From an uncultured Clostridia bacterium (GTDB taxonomy: Bacteria > Bacillota > Clostridia > Christensenellales > Borkfalkiaceae), in contig CAJFTM010000006.1 in NCBI GenBank assembly GCA_904419945.1, forward strand, positions 1 to 42,810: a DNA stretch of 42,810 bases, written 5' to 3'. Position numbers and translations under genes: made by a program. This document shows, one piece after another, positions 32,170 to 40,152 of this stretch; within the stretch, counting starts at the first letter, position 1, and every line of letters begins with the position of its first letter. The notes beneath the pieces were generated by a model, which ran no database searches, was not told where the DNA came from, and worked only from the letters and a program-made list of their open reading frames with translations.

Positions 32170-32465
32170 CTGCGGTCTCCTTGTTTATGATCACCCCTGC
32201 GGGGAGCTTGTTTGCCTGTAAAGGAAAGTTTTTCCTTCCGTTCATTTGCTTTATCGCGGTAACCGCACAGCAGGCCTTTGGAAAATTGCTGACCTTCCCG
32301 CGCTCGAACTTTTGCAACGTTTACAAGAGCCTGCGTCAGCATTTTTCCCTCTTCGTCGTGCTTCGGGTAATCTCGATAGAGCGATACGCCGTAACAATAC
32401 CCCGACGAAAAAGAACCTTTGCGACGCTTGTTGTATTGATATTTTTCTTCCACAGTTCGTTTCAT
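32166..32465 (-). CDS. small basic hypothetical protein upstream of rep
   Basis: The 99-aa protein is rich in Lys and Arg, especially at the C-terminus, with AAGGAG about 9 nt before the ATG. Its stop overlaps the rep start. In filamentous phages the gene next to rep is often a single-stranded-DNA-binding or regulatory protein. No motif here proves that. The hairpin repeat at 32188 is translated as part of its C-terminus. Confidence 0.7.
   Translation of the reverse strand: MKRTVEEKYQYNKRRKGSFSSGYCYGVSLYRDYPKHDEEGKMLTQALVNVAKVRAREGQQFSKGLLCGYRDKANERKEKLSFTGKQAPRRGDHKQGDRR
32188..32208. repeat. leader hairpin repeat, copy 2 (before rep)
   Basis: Same 21 bases as copy 1, here inside the end of the 99-aa gene and just ahead of the rep ribosome binding site. 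Confidence 0.85.
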
Positions 32466-32470
32466 GCCTT

Positions 32471-34738
32471 TTATCTCCTTAAAATTTCCATAGGGTCATA
32501 GCCGAGGTCGGAGCGATGATCCGCCGCACCACGCGGAGCGGGAACGGAAAAGGATTCGCCCGTCTGCTCGTCCGTAAGCTCGTCCACGCACTCCATATCG
32601 CGCTGGAAGAAGCTGTTTTGCTTCTGCAATTCGTCCCACGTTGCCCGCTCTCCGGCGTATTCGGGGAGATCGTCCAGCCCCACGGCGTTCTGCTCCGCCC
32701 TGCGTTCAAAAATACCGGCGAGGCAATCGGTCGAATAACGATTTGCATAAACCTTTTTCGGCATTTTATACCACTTCCGCGCGAGCGGTTCGCCGTCCTG
32801 CTTGCCGCTCTCCACCGTCAACGTCAGCACAGCGCAGTCGAACGTGTTGCGCACCCGCCGGTCATGCCGCTGCAATGCTGCGGCAAAGCTTTTAAGTATA
32901 TACATTGTCAGGCAATCGTCGCCGCGGAGATACCGATACTCATAATACAGCCCGACAAACTTTTGCAGCACCCATTCGGACAGCATAGAGTCGAACCAAA
33001 ACGGGGAAAAGAAAGGCAAAACGGGCGACAACTCGCCTTTGCCTTCGATCGTGACCACTTCGCCCAGTTCCCGCACGTCGCCGCCCAAACTTCCGAACCG
33101 CTGTAAATCGGCGATCACCTTCACAAAGACGCGATTTGCGATCACGCAGGCGTGCCGCGACATCTTCAAAAGCACGTTGAAAAGGTCGTTCTTTTGGTTG
33201 CATTCGTCCGTGTTCCGCTTTACTTCGGACAGTTCCGGCGTATTTTTCCGCTCCTTATCGATCTCCGTAACCACATACACGCCGAAGCCGAAGGCGTTGC
33301 GGTTGGGATTGTTTTGCAGTAAAATTTTGCCAAGCCGCAGCATATCAAAGTCAAGGATATGCGCATGGCGGGAGATCGCCGCCTGTGTTCGGCTGTCGCG
33401 GCTGAAAAAGTCGGTGTCCCACACAGGGAAATGCCCGGCGCTTTGCATGACGTTGTCCGTACGAATGGAATAGTTCGCCAAAATCAAAGACGACTGCACC
33501 GTATAAATGAAATACGCGCACGCATAGTCTTCCAATACCTGCCAAACGTCCGCCATTTTATGCCCGTCGTCATAGGTCAGGCCGTACCGCTCGTAATCAT
33601 AGCCGAATATCTTTTCGCGGCAGGGCGACTTTTGCCAGCGCAGCTTTTTCTTGTTCAGCCAAGCCTTGCAGGACGGCACCGAATACACGCCGTGAAAGGC
33701 GATCGCGCGTTCCAGCTCACTTTCCAATGCAGGCCACGGAAAGAACGGAAATTTGAGATCGCTCTCCACGATGATCTCGAACGCCTGATCGCGCAACTGC
33801 ACTTCCGCCGAAAGTGCCATATCGGTAACGAGCGCCGTCTTGCCCGCGCCCATCACGCCGCCGACGATCGTCACGACGCCGCGCTCGTTCAGGAACCCGC
33901 GGTTCTTTCGCTCGTTGTGCCGCAGCCGCGCGTACGCGCGTTTCTTCGCGATATGGCCGAGCAGCAGCACCGCAGCAACGCCCCAGCACCACGCAGGGAA
34001 AAATGTCAGCCCCGGCCACAGGTCGAGCAGCAGCTTATAAACCTGCCGATAAATGTTCAGGAAGTCAAACAAAACAACGAAGTACAGATAAAAGGCGATA
34101 AACTCCAAGCCGATGGCGAACACGTTGAAGTAAAACAGCCACAGCACAAGCCACAATTTCCAATAAGCACCGCGTTCGCGGAAGAAGGTAAAAAAGGAAA
34201 TGAGCCAATGTTTGACCGGGCGATAGGTGACCGCCGCAACGCGCTTGAACAGGCGTAGCGGTTTCGTCTCTTCGCCGTGGCGGTCGTTCCCCGTTTTCAG
34301 CAGTTTCTGCAAGGCGAAATACAGCACGATGATAAAGGGCAGGACGCACAGCACGAACATAGAGAGCCCGTACAAAAGATCGCCGAGAAAGAAGAGGTAC
34401 GCGAAGAAGTTTTCGCCCGTCGCCCAAGTCTGCCAATAGACGGCCCAACCTTCCCGAAACTCCTGCCACTCCTGCGGGATAGGTATTGCAGGGGCTTCCG
34501 TGCCGCCCGCAAAATCGAAAAACGGGATCTTCGGGAACTCGTTCACGGTAGGCGTGATCGTATGCGGGATGCGGAACAATTCGCAAAAATAATACGCCGC
34601 CGAAAGGCCGACGTCGCGGCAGCTCTCGATGATCCGACCGACCGAACCGAAAAACTTAAATACGCCAAGAGCGACAAAGCCGAGCGTGACCGCGATACAG
34701 ATGATGTGCCGATAGTCAAACTGCTTTTCTCTCGTCAT
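32471..34738 (-). CDS. Zot-family morphogenesis ATPase (pI-like)
   Basis: The 755-aa protein is far larger than the roughly 350-400 aa of classical pI/Zot. The N-terminal 265 residues hold about five membrane segments. A Zot-type P-loop domain follows, with Walker A GGVMGAGKT (293-301) and a Walker B-like VYVVTEIDKER, then LSEVKRNTDECNQKNDLFNVLLKMSRH, a block I recall from Zot-like proteins of Clostridia. A long acidic C-terminal tail ends the protein. It should drive assembly and extrusion of filamentous particles through the single membrane of a Gram-positive host. Its start overlaps the stop of the 30-aa gene. Confidence 0.83.
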   Translation of the reverse strand: MTREKQFDYRHIICIAVTLGFVALGVFKFFGSVGRIIESCRDVGLSAAYYFCELFRIPHTITPTVNEFPKIPFFDFAGGTEAPAIPIPQEWQEFREGWAVYWQTWATGENFFAYLFFLGDLLYGLSMFVLCVLPFIIVLYFALQKLLKTGNDRHGEETKPLRLFKRVAAVTYRPVKHWLISFFTFFRERGAYWKLWLVLWLFYFNVFAIGLEFIAFYLYFVVLFDFLNIYRQVYKLLLDLWPGLTFFPAWCWGVAAVLLLGHIAKKRAYARLRHNERKNRGFLNERGVVTIVGGVMGAGKTALVTDMALSAEVQLRDQAFEIIVESDLKFPFFPWPALESELERAIAFHGVYSVPSCKAWLNKKKLRWQKSPCREKIFGYDYERYGLTYDDGHKMADVWQVLEDYACAYFIYTVQSSLILANYSIRTDNVMQSAGHFPVWDTDFFSRDSRTQAAISRHAHILDFDMLRLGKILLQNNPNRNAFGFGVYVVTEIDKERKNTPELSEVKRNTDECNQKNDLFNVLLKMSRHACVIANRVFVKVIADLQRFGSLGGDVRELGEVVTIEGKGELSPVLPFFSPFWFDSMLSEWVLQKFVGLYYEYRYLRGDDCLTMYILKSFAAALQRHDRRVRNTFDCAVLTLTVESGKQDGEPLARKWYKMPKKVYANRYSTDCLAGIFERRAEQNAVGLDDLPEYAGERATWDELQKQNSFFQRDMECVDELTDEQTGESFSVPAPRGAADHRSDLGYDPMEILRR

Positions 34739-34827
34739 AGCTGAAACCCCGTAAAAATAAAGTACCCGACGACGGCCGCGACCGCGATAAACAGCAATAC
34801 CTTCAAAATCCGCTTCAATGTTTTCAT
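34735..34827 (-). CDS. 30-aa single-pass membrane peptide coupled to Zot
   Basis: The peptide begins MKTLKRILKVLLFIAVAAVV and is basic at the N-terminus with one membrane helix (about 9-26). The stop overlaps the zot start (ATGA). A short GAAAGG lies just upstream. The size and shape resemble the 32-33 aa tip proteins pVII and pIX of Ff phages. It is too short for automatic gene callers. A role as minor coat protein is an inference. Confidence 0.6.
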   Translation of the reverse strand: MKTLKRILKVLLFIAVAAVVGYFIFTGFQL

Positions 34828-34849
34828 AGCCTTTCTATCCTAAAATCAT

Positions 34850-34878
34850 TTGACAAATTATCGTTCTTGCCGTATAAT
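34850..34878 (+). promoter_or_regulatory. consensus promoter of the small RNA, against the phage genes
   Basis: A perfect TTGACA (34850-34855) and a perfect TATAAT (34873-34878) with a 17-nt spacer, reading opposite to the surrounding phage operon. It is the strongest promoter I see in the element. Confidence 0.9.
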
Positions 34879-34885
34879 GAAATAC

Positions 34886-34962
34886 AGAAAGAGGATTCGC
34901 TGATTAAGTTCGGCTGAGCATTTTGCACATTTCTATGGATCGCAAATGCCTCTTTCTTTTTT
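34886..34962 (+). ncRNA. candidate phage small RNA (about 77 nt)
   Basis: The expected start is near 34885. The 5' end AGAAAGAGG pairs perfectly with CCTCTTTCT (34949-34957), which is followed by TTTTTT, so the whole RNA is closed by its own terminator stem. An inner stem CATTTTGC/GCAAATG is possible. There is no ribosome binding site with a sensible ORF. It is antisense to the leader between the 107-aa gene and the 30-aa/zot genes. It could control morphogenesis genes, or the promoter could prime complementary-strand synthesis. Confidence 0.65.
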
Positions 34963-34965
34963 ATC

Positions 34966-34994
34966 CCTCGCAACTATTTGCGAGGCTTTTTCTT
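34966..34994 (+). terminator. second terminator of the small RNA
   Basis: CCTCGCAA/TTGCGAGG with a 4-nt loop is followed by CTTTTTCTT. It would stop readthrough into the convergent 107-aa gene. Confidence 0.75.
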
Positions 34995-35297
34995 ATCTTC
35001 ATCAATCATACGCCGTACAAGTTTACTATCTTCATCCCCAAAACGCCAATCGTCATAGCGCCGTCCAAAATTTTTCATTTCATCTTTTTCAACCCTTGGA
35101 CGCAAATAAGCCGAACGATTGTCTTTTGGGTTTGGATTCTTCCTTAGCGGAATATTGTTTTCATCTTTCGTCTTGCGGGAATGCGTAATGCCGATATACT
35201 TATACACATTCCCGTTTCTATCAATCACATATGTAGGATGATTGATACGCTTATTTTTGCGAAAGCTACGCCGAAAATTTTTACTTTTTTTTGCCAT
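34974..35297 (-). CDS. basic hypothetical protein of mobile elements
   Basis: The 107-aa protein begins with a Lys/Arg-rich stretch, then HPTYVIDRNGNVYKYIGITHS, then a PLRKNPNPKD block and RFGDEDSKLVRRMIDEDKKK. I recall the pattern HPTYI...THS...LRKNPNP from uncharacterised proteins on clostridial mobile elements. The function is unknown. The Shine-Dalgarno sequence is short (GAGG). Confidence 0.7.
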   Translation of the reverse strand: MAKKSKNFRRSFRKNKRINHPTYVIDRNGNVYKYIGITHSRKTKDENNIPLRKNPNPKDNRSAYLRPRVEKDEMKNFGRRYDDWRFGDEDSKLVRRMIDEDKKKPRK

Positions 35298-35314
35298 AAA
35301 TACCTCGTAAATTG

Positions 35315-35350
35315 AATGCCGAAAGGGGCTTTTCCGCCCCGATCGGCATT
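35315..35350. repeat. hairpin upstream of the 107-aa gene
   Basis: AATGCCGAAAGGGGC pairs with GCCCCGATCGGCATT except for a 2-base mismatch, with a 6-nt loop. No U-run on the minus strand. Possibly an mRNA-processing or packaging structure, next to leader repeat copy 3. Confidence 0.6.
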
Positions 35351-35359
35351 TTGTCTAAA

Positions 35360-35376
35360 CACCCCTGCGGGGAGCT
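35360..35376. repeat. leader hairpin repeat, copy 3
   Basis: CACCCCTGCGGGGAGCT, identical over 17 bases to copies 1 and 2. It lies between the 90-aa and 107-aa genes, 63 nt before the latter's start. Confidence 0.85.
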
Positions 35377-35394
35377 GTGCAATGAAGGAAAAAT

Positions 35395-35667
35395 TTACCT
35401 TTTGCCTGCATTACGGTCGAGTTGTGCTTTCAATCCGTTACGGTATCCGTAAAGAAGAAGTTTTTTATCTTTCGACATAGGACCACGGCTTTTTTCAAAT
35501 CGTATTTCATTACGTACGGCTAAATAATTTTCCCGAGGATGCTTATCTGTAAAGCCGTCCATCCATTGACGTGAATAGGAACGCTTATTTACCGATATGG
35601 TTGAATCATCCATCCGCGATTTATGATACGCCGCACGATCTTTGATCGAATATCGTTTCCTTGCCAT
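35395..35667 (-). CDS. small basic hypothetical protein A
   Basis: The 90-aa protein is soluble and strongly basic, with TTGGAGG before the ATG. It ends with a LYGYRNGLKAQLDRNAGKR segment that resembles YGYGRGLSAHKKVNK in the next protein, so the two may be related. Candidate roles are DNA binding or packaging. None is shown by a motif. Confidence 0.7.
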   Translation of the reverse strand: MARKRYSIKDRAAYHKSRMDDSTISVNKRSYSRQWMDGFTDKHPRENYLAVRNEIRFEKSRGPMSKDKKLLLYGYRNGLKAQLDRNAGKR

Positions 35668-35670
35668 GTT

Positions 35671-35928
35671 TTACCTCCAAGAAGATCTGTTATTCCCGGC
35701 ATTCGCCTTTGTCTGGTACTTGTTTACTTTTTTATGGGCAGACAGTCCGCGGCCGTAGCCGTACTGCGCGGCCGTCTGTGAACCGCGCACCCTCGGCAAA
35801 TGGCTGTACGCTGCATATCCGTCCCGGAAGCCGTAATTATACGCCTCGCGCACGGCCGACATATAGCTTTGCTGCTTGCGTCCTGCGGCTTTACCGCCGC
35901 TCCGCCTGCTCATCGTTTTTGCTGCCAT
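35671..35928 (-). CDS. small basic hypothetical protein B
   Basis: The 85-aa protein is Lys/Arg/Gly/Tyr-rich, with AAGGAG before the ATG. It contains AYNYGFRDGYAAY and YGYGRGLSAHKK, aromatic-glycine patterns partly shared with protein A, 3 nt downstream. There are no membrane segments. A single-stranded-DNA-binding role (pV-like) is possible but unproven. Confidence 0.7.
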   Translation of the reverse strand: MAAKTMSRRSGGKAAGRKQQSYMSAVREAYNYGFRDGYAAYSHLPRVRGSQTAAQYGYGRGLSAHKKVNKYQTKANAGNNRSSWR

Positions 35929-35940
35929 TGATTTGTCTCC

Positions 35941-37968
35941 TTACTTATTTTTTCGCTTTCGCCGCTTGCCGTTGACGTATGTATCCTCGCCGATATTGAC
36001 CACCGTCGTCGCCGTGTTCCGGCTGAAAACCCAGCGGAAAAACTTATACAAGACGAAGGCCAAAAGCAAGACCAATAAAACGGCAAGCACGATCTGCCAC
36101 CAATCGTCTTTGTCGCTGTGAGGGAAAAGCGTTTGCCCGCCGTCCGCACTTATATCAATGGGCGACATGGCAACGCCGAGCGTCAAAGACTTTTCGCCGT
36201 TCGAGAACTCAATGTCGATAATATCGAAACCGAGTTGCACCCACATTTGCATGAAATAAGCGTTTGTATCGACAAAATCATAGCCGAACTGCGTACCCGT
36301 CAAAGTCCAATCGCCCTCACCGCGCTTGTACTCCGCGACTTCGTAGTGCGGATATTCGGACTGATAATAGCGGAACAATACGACCGCCATTTTTTCATCG
36401 TCGGGATCTGTCGGATTGACCGTTACTGCGTCATTGTAGAATTGCAGAAACTCCGTATAATCGCTTTCGTCGATATACAATCTGTCGCAAATTTCGGCAG
36501 GAGAGCCTTTTATATCTTCAGCCGTAACCTGTTTTATTGCAGAAACTTTATATTCGTGCGTTGCCGTGACGTTGTACCCGCCGCCAACAAACTGTTGCCA
36601 CAAGTCTTTGGAAATGACTTCATCGGTAAGAGTAAAGGTGTCGTCTGCCTCTATCCAAATATCCGTTACGGTATCGGCAATATTTGAAAACAAAGCCTTG
36701 CTATACCGCTCCATAACCAACTCGCCGCCGTGTTGTTCGGTATATTCCGCAAAATAACCTTTTTCGCCCGTCAGTTTATTGCCGAGCAAATCTTCCGCAC
36801 GGACAATGTATGTATCGGCAAAATCTTCGCCTGTTTCACCATATTCATTAGTAGCCAAAAAGCAATATTGCAAAGCATTCAAATCGGTATCGGACCTTGT
36901 ATATTTACGATTTGCGTTATAACTCATATAAGACAAACTGTAAGCAGCGTTGTTCCAACTTGCGCTTTCGATATACTTTGAAGCAATAAGCGCGTACGGC
37001 ACGGGCGAATTGTCGTCCTTTGCGTATGTAAAATCGCCGCCGTCCACGGTCTGCCCGATATACGGCAAAATCGCGTCGCGCACAGCCGTATTGCCCGTTA
37101 CAAAGATAGGGGTGGTCTGTGCGTTCAGCCAAGTGGCATGGACTTTGGAAACCGTCGGGTATGCGTCCAATATGCGTTGCGGAACGGCAAAATACACCGA
37201 ATGGAGCGTGTCACGGGTGTATGCCTCGCCGCTCGTACCAGCGGGGCGGTAATAAGTGGAACGCACGTCCAACGTCAACGCCTCGCGCTGTTCGTTCGCA
37301 CAAACCAATGTGCTTTCACCATTCACGTCAGAGCCATAACCTTTGGCATAGCCCTCAAACGTGTATTCCGTGCCGACATAGTAATACTGCGATTTTGTTT
37401 CGCCGTCCGTTACAAGTTCAATTTCGCTCACGTCATATACGCGCTTGCCGCTTGCAAGGCGGTCAAAAATCTGCTCTTTCTGTTCACCCGAAAGCATGAC
37501 CTTAAATTTAAGGAACATGCCCTCATAATTCGATATTTCGCATTGATTGAGATATAAAAGCGTGTACTTCGTATGCCCGATACTGTCATCGTTGCCCGCC
37601 CGTATGCTTATTGTGTTCAGCATAGAGTTTGTTTTGAACTTCAAACGCTGCGGGTTATACACATAGACGTACAGCCCGTAATTGTCACGCAAATTCGTGT
37701 AGAAACTGTAACAGTATTCCGCAAACATGAATACTTGCGCGGGCTGATTTTCGTCAAAGGTGTAGTTAGAAATATCGAACGGTACACCGTCTATCGTAGA
37801 GTTCTCCAAATCATCCAATACGTTCGTCTGATCGTATTTCAGCGCATTGGGCGATGCTGCGTATGCGCGGGCGGGAATATTCCCGCCAACGCACACCAGA
37901 AAAAGAAGAACAACGACAAAGATAAATGTCAGTATAGCCTGATATACTCGTCGTCTGCGTGTAATCAT
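35941..37968 (-). CDS. secreted, C-terminally anchored surface protein (pIII-like)
   Basis: The 675-aa protein has an N-terminal signal peptide (11-33) ending in ARAYAAS, a large extracytoplasmic region of about 580 residues without recognised domains, then a C-terminal membrane segment (WQIVLAVLLVLLLAFVLYKF) and a very basic tail (GKRRKRKNK). This is the topology of the adsorption protein pIII of filamentous phages. The start overlaps the stop of the preceding gene. A host-binding role is inferred from topology and context. Confidence 0.7.
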   Translation of the reverse strand: MITRRRRVYQAILTFIFVVVLLFLVCVGGNIPARAYAASPNALKYDQTNVLDDLENSTIDGVPFDISNYTFDENQPAQVFMFAEYCYSFYTNLRDNYGLYVYVYNPQRLKFKTNSMLNTISIRAGNDDSIGHTKYTLLYLNQCEISNYEGMFLKFKVMLSGEQKEQIFDRLASGKRVYDVSEIELVTDGETKSQYYYVGTEYTFEGYAKGYGSDVNGESTLVCANEQREALTLDVRSTYYRPAGTSGEAYTRDTLHSVYFAVPQRILDAYPTVSKVHATWLNAQTTPIFVTGNTAVRDAILPYIGQTVDGGDFTYAKDDNSPVPYALIASKYIESASWNNAAYSLSYMSYNANRKYTRSDTDLNALQYCFLATNEYGETGEDFADTYIVRAEDLLGNKLTGEKGYFAEYTEQHGGELVMERYSKALFSNIADTVTDIWIEADDTFTLTDEVISKDLWQQFVGGGYNVTATHEYKVSAIKQVTAEDIKGSPAEICDRLYIDESDYTEFLQFYNDAVTVNPTDPDDEKMAVVLFRYYQSEYPHYEVAEYKRGEGDWTLTGTQFGYDFVDTNAYFMQMWVQLGFDIIDIEFSNGEKSLTLGVAMSPIDISADGGQTLFPHSDKDDWWQIVLAVLLVLLLAFVLYKFFRWVFSRNTATTVVNIGEDTYVNGKRRKRKNK

Positions 37969-38573
37969 ACCACAACGTGCTCCTCGCTCATTTCAATCGA
38001 CGCAACGCTCAGAATGCAGTTGAACGTGATGTTATACACAAACTCATCGTTATACGAAGATATAACGAGCGTATAGTAGTACCCGTCCAACGCCAGATCA
38101 TCGGGAATCACGACTTCCTGCCCGGGATAGAGCAACTGCAACACCGACTGCATGCCAAAATCCGAAGGGAGCGTTAAAATGAAATGATCCTGCTCTTTGA
38201 CAATCGCAAAAGCGGAAGTCAGATCATCGATACCCGAATAGATCATGTATTGATCATCGACCGTAAATTCGAAATCAACTTCGGAATTCGGAACAATGGC
38301 GACGTTATACCCATACGTTCCTTGTTCGTCACCCGAAGCAAAGACATACTTACAGTCAAACCGCAGCTCCGTATCCAGCGGGAAAGACAACTTGCTTTCT
38401 TCGCGCAATATACGCTGCCCTTGGTATTCAACGTAAAAAGATCTGAAATCGGACGTAAAACCATTCGTAAAATAAGCGACGAACCCAATTAAACCGACAA
38501 CGATGAGCAGAAGCAAAATAGAAACGATTACTTTAACAACCGAAGAAACGGCAACACTCCTTTTTGCTTTCAT
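37965..38573 (-). CDS. N-terminally anchored extracellular phage protein 1
   Basis: The 202-aa protein has a basic N-terminus, one membrane helix (about 13-36) and an extracellular beta-rich domain. AAGGTG precedes the ATG. Its C-terminus ASIEMSEEHVVV resembles ASVTMSESNIVV of the 352-aa protein, which suggests a shared terminal element. It may be a virion or assembly component. Confidence 0.68.
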   Translation of the reverse strand: MKAKRSVAVSSVVKVIVSILLLLIVVGLIGFVAYFTNGFTSDFRSFYVEYQGQRILREESKLSFPLDTELRFDCKYVFASGDEQGTYGYNVAIVPNSEVDFEFTVDDQYMIYSGIDDLTSAFAIVKEQDHFILTLPSDFGMQSVLQLLYPGQEVVIPDDLALDGYYYTLVISSYNDEFVYNITFNCILSVASIEMSEEHVVV

Positions 38574-38584
38574 AACTTTACACC

Positions 38585-39643
38585 TTAAACAACGATATTC
38601 GATTCACTCATCGTAACGCTTGCGATCTGAAGATCCGTATTCGTCAGGTTCATCGTAAAACCAAACGTAAAAGTCGTCCCAGAAATATTGGATACCTGCG
38701 CGGTGAGCTCAACGTCAAAATGTGAACTGACGGAACTCAACGCGTTATACAGAGAAGCACGATAACCCTCAACCATAACAAGCTCATCGTCCATTGTACG
38801 GGCGATTAGATCGTAAAACGAAATTGCACTTGCCATTGCCCCGGACGTAGAAAAGACTCTGCCCGTGACATCGCTAAGAGAAGAATTGGCCGAATGCAAC
38901 GCTTCGATCAGTTCGTCGGTAGGCATTATCTGGTAACGGACGGATGTAACTGTGCCCTGCACAGTACCCGTGCCGAACTCGACCTCTTCGAAAAAATTCA
39001 ATTCTTTACTCACCCAACCGGAACTCGATCCGCCTTCGGAAAAGTCCGGCAGGGCAACGCTCTTGACCGTCCTCGTGCTGCCCGAAACGACAGAAGACGA
39101 ACCGTTCAGATTAACTTTAACACCTGTCACGCGTTTTGCATAGTCAAATACCGTCGTACCACTCACGGACGAATCGAAGGACGAAGTCGCCGTTAAAACG
39201 ATCGGCGTACTAAACGCTTGCTTAAACGAAAGCGTAGCTGTACAGCCCTGCGTCGTCATCGTCACATATTCTGAAACGGACGCAGAATTCGTATCTTGCC
39301 AGCCGACAGAAAACTCTACGACCTGCAGCGCTTCGGGATGGCTGCCCGATTCATCGGCGACGGTCGCGGTGATACTGTACGCAGATTCCGCCAGCGGACT
39401 GACGCCGTATGCGGCATAATCTTCCGCCGCGATCTTCATGCTTTTCAGAGCAACGCCGTTACCGACACTGTCTCCGACGATCACACCGCCGGTCTCTGTG
39501 ACTTCCGGCTGATCTTCTTCGGGCTTGAACTTGTCCCAGTTCGTGAACCCGTCCGAGAAGATACCGACGAACGCCGCCGCTATGCCTACAAACGCCAAAA
39601 TGATGGCAATGACCGTAGCCGTCCATCTTGCTTTGTTACTCAT
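38585..39643 (-). CDS. N-terminally anchored extracellular phage protein 2
   Basis: The 352-aa protein has a membrane helix (about 9-30), a Pro/Glu linker, and beta-rich Ser/Thr-rich sequence with Ig-like character (KRVTGVKVNLNGSSSVVSG). AAAGGAG precedes the ATG. It ends in ASVTMSESNIVV, like the 202-aa protein. A structural or attachment role is inferred. Confidence 0.68.
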   Translation of the reverse strand: MSNKARWTATVIAIILAFVGIAAAFVGIFSDGFTNWDKFKPEEDQPEVTETGGVIVGDSVGNGVALKSMKIAAEDYAAYGVSPLAESAYSITATVADESGSHPEALQVVEFSVGWQDTNSASVSEYVTMTTQGCTATLSFKQAFSTPIVLTATSSFDSSVSGTTVFDYAKRVTGVKVNLNGSSSVVSGSTRTVKSVALPDFSEGGSSSGWVSKELNFFEEVEFGTGTVQGTVTSVRYQIMPTDELIEALHSANSSLSDVTGRVFSTSGAMASAISFYDLIARTMDDELVMVEGYRASLYNALSSVSSHFDVELTAQVSNISGTTFTFGFTMNLTNTDLQIASVTMSESNIVV

Positions 39644-39658
39644 CTTTTCGTCTCCTTT

Positions 39659-40135
39659 TTACTTATTGACCGTTACGGTCACCTGCCCGGCATAGCCGAG
39701 CACTTCGGTCAGATCGACCTTGCCGTCCTCATCTTCGATAGGGGTGATAACGATTTTTGCCGTTTCCGCATTCTCGGGAATGCTGCCGTCAAAATCCTCC
39801 GAAAGGGCTGCCGTCTTGGAAATAAACTCATCTTCCGCGCCGTAGAAATACAGCATATACGTCACTGTCGCCTCATCTTCGATCTCGACTTTCAATCCGT
39901 CCGTCGTGAACGCGCTGCGCGTTACGATCGAAGTATCCCCATCCGTTTGCTCGCCGTTCTCGTCCAGCGCCGCGATCGTATACGCCTCCGCGCCGATCTC
40001 CGTCACCGTCGTCTGCCGATCCAATAGGATAAACAGCGTAATGACCGCGCCGATCAGGCCGATGGAGATCAAAAAAATGATCACCCATTTGACCATATCC
40101 GATGCTTTATGCTTTCGCAACTCATAATTCGGCAT
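39659..40135 (-). CDS. N-terminally anchored extracellular phage protein 3
   Basis: The 158-aa protein has a short basic cytoplasmic start, one membrane helix (about 15-37) and an acidic extracellular domain of about 115 residues. AAAGGAG precedes the ATG. No family is recognised. It lies in a run of four anchored proteins with 12-18 nt gaps. Confidence 0.68.
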   Translation of the reverse strand: MPNYELRKHKASDMVKWVIIFLISIGLIGAVITLFILLDRQTTVTEIGAEAYTIAALDENGEQTDGDTSIVTRSAFTTDGLKVEIEDEATVTYMLYFYGAEDEFISKTAALSEDFDGSIPENAETAKIVITPIEDEDGKVDLTEVLGYAGQVTVTVNK

Positions 40136-40152
40136 AATTTCACACTCCTTTT

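Noticed and set aside
30068-35376. CRISPR array or transposon ends as explanation for the three hairpin repeats
   Set aside because: The copies are 2-3 kb apart, each before a gene, without regular spacers or paired orientation.
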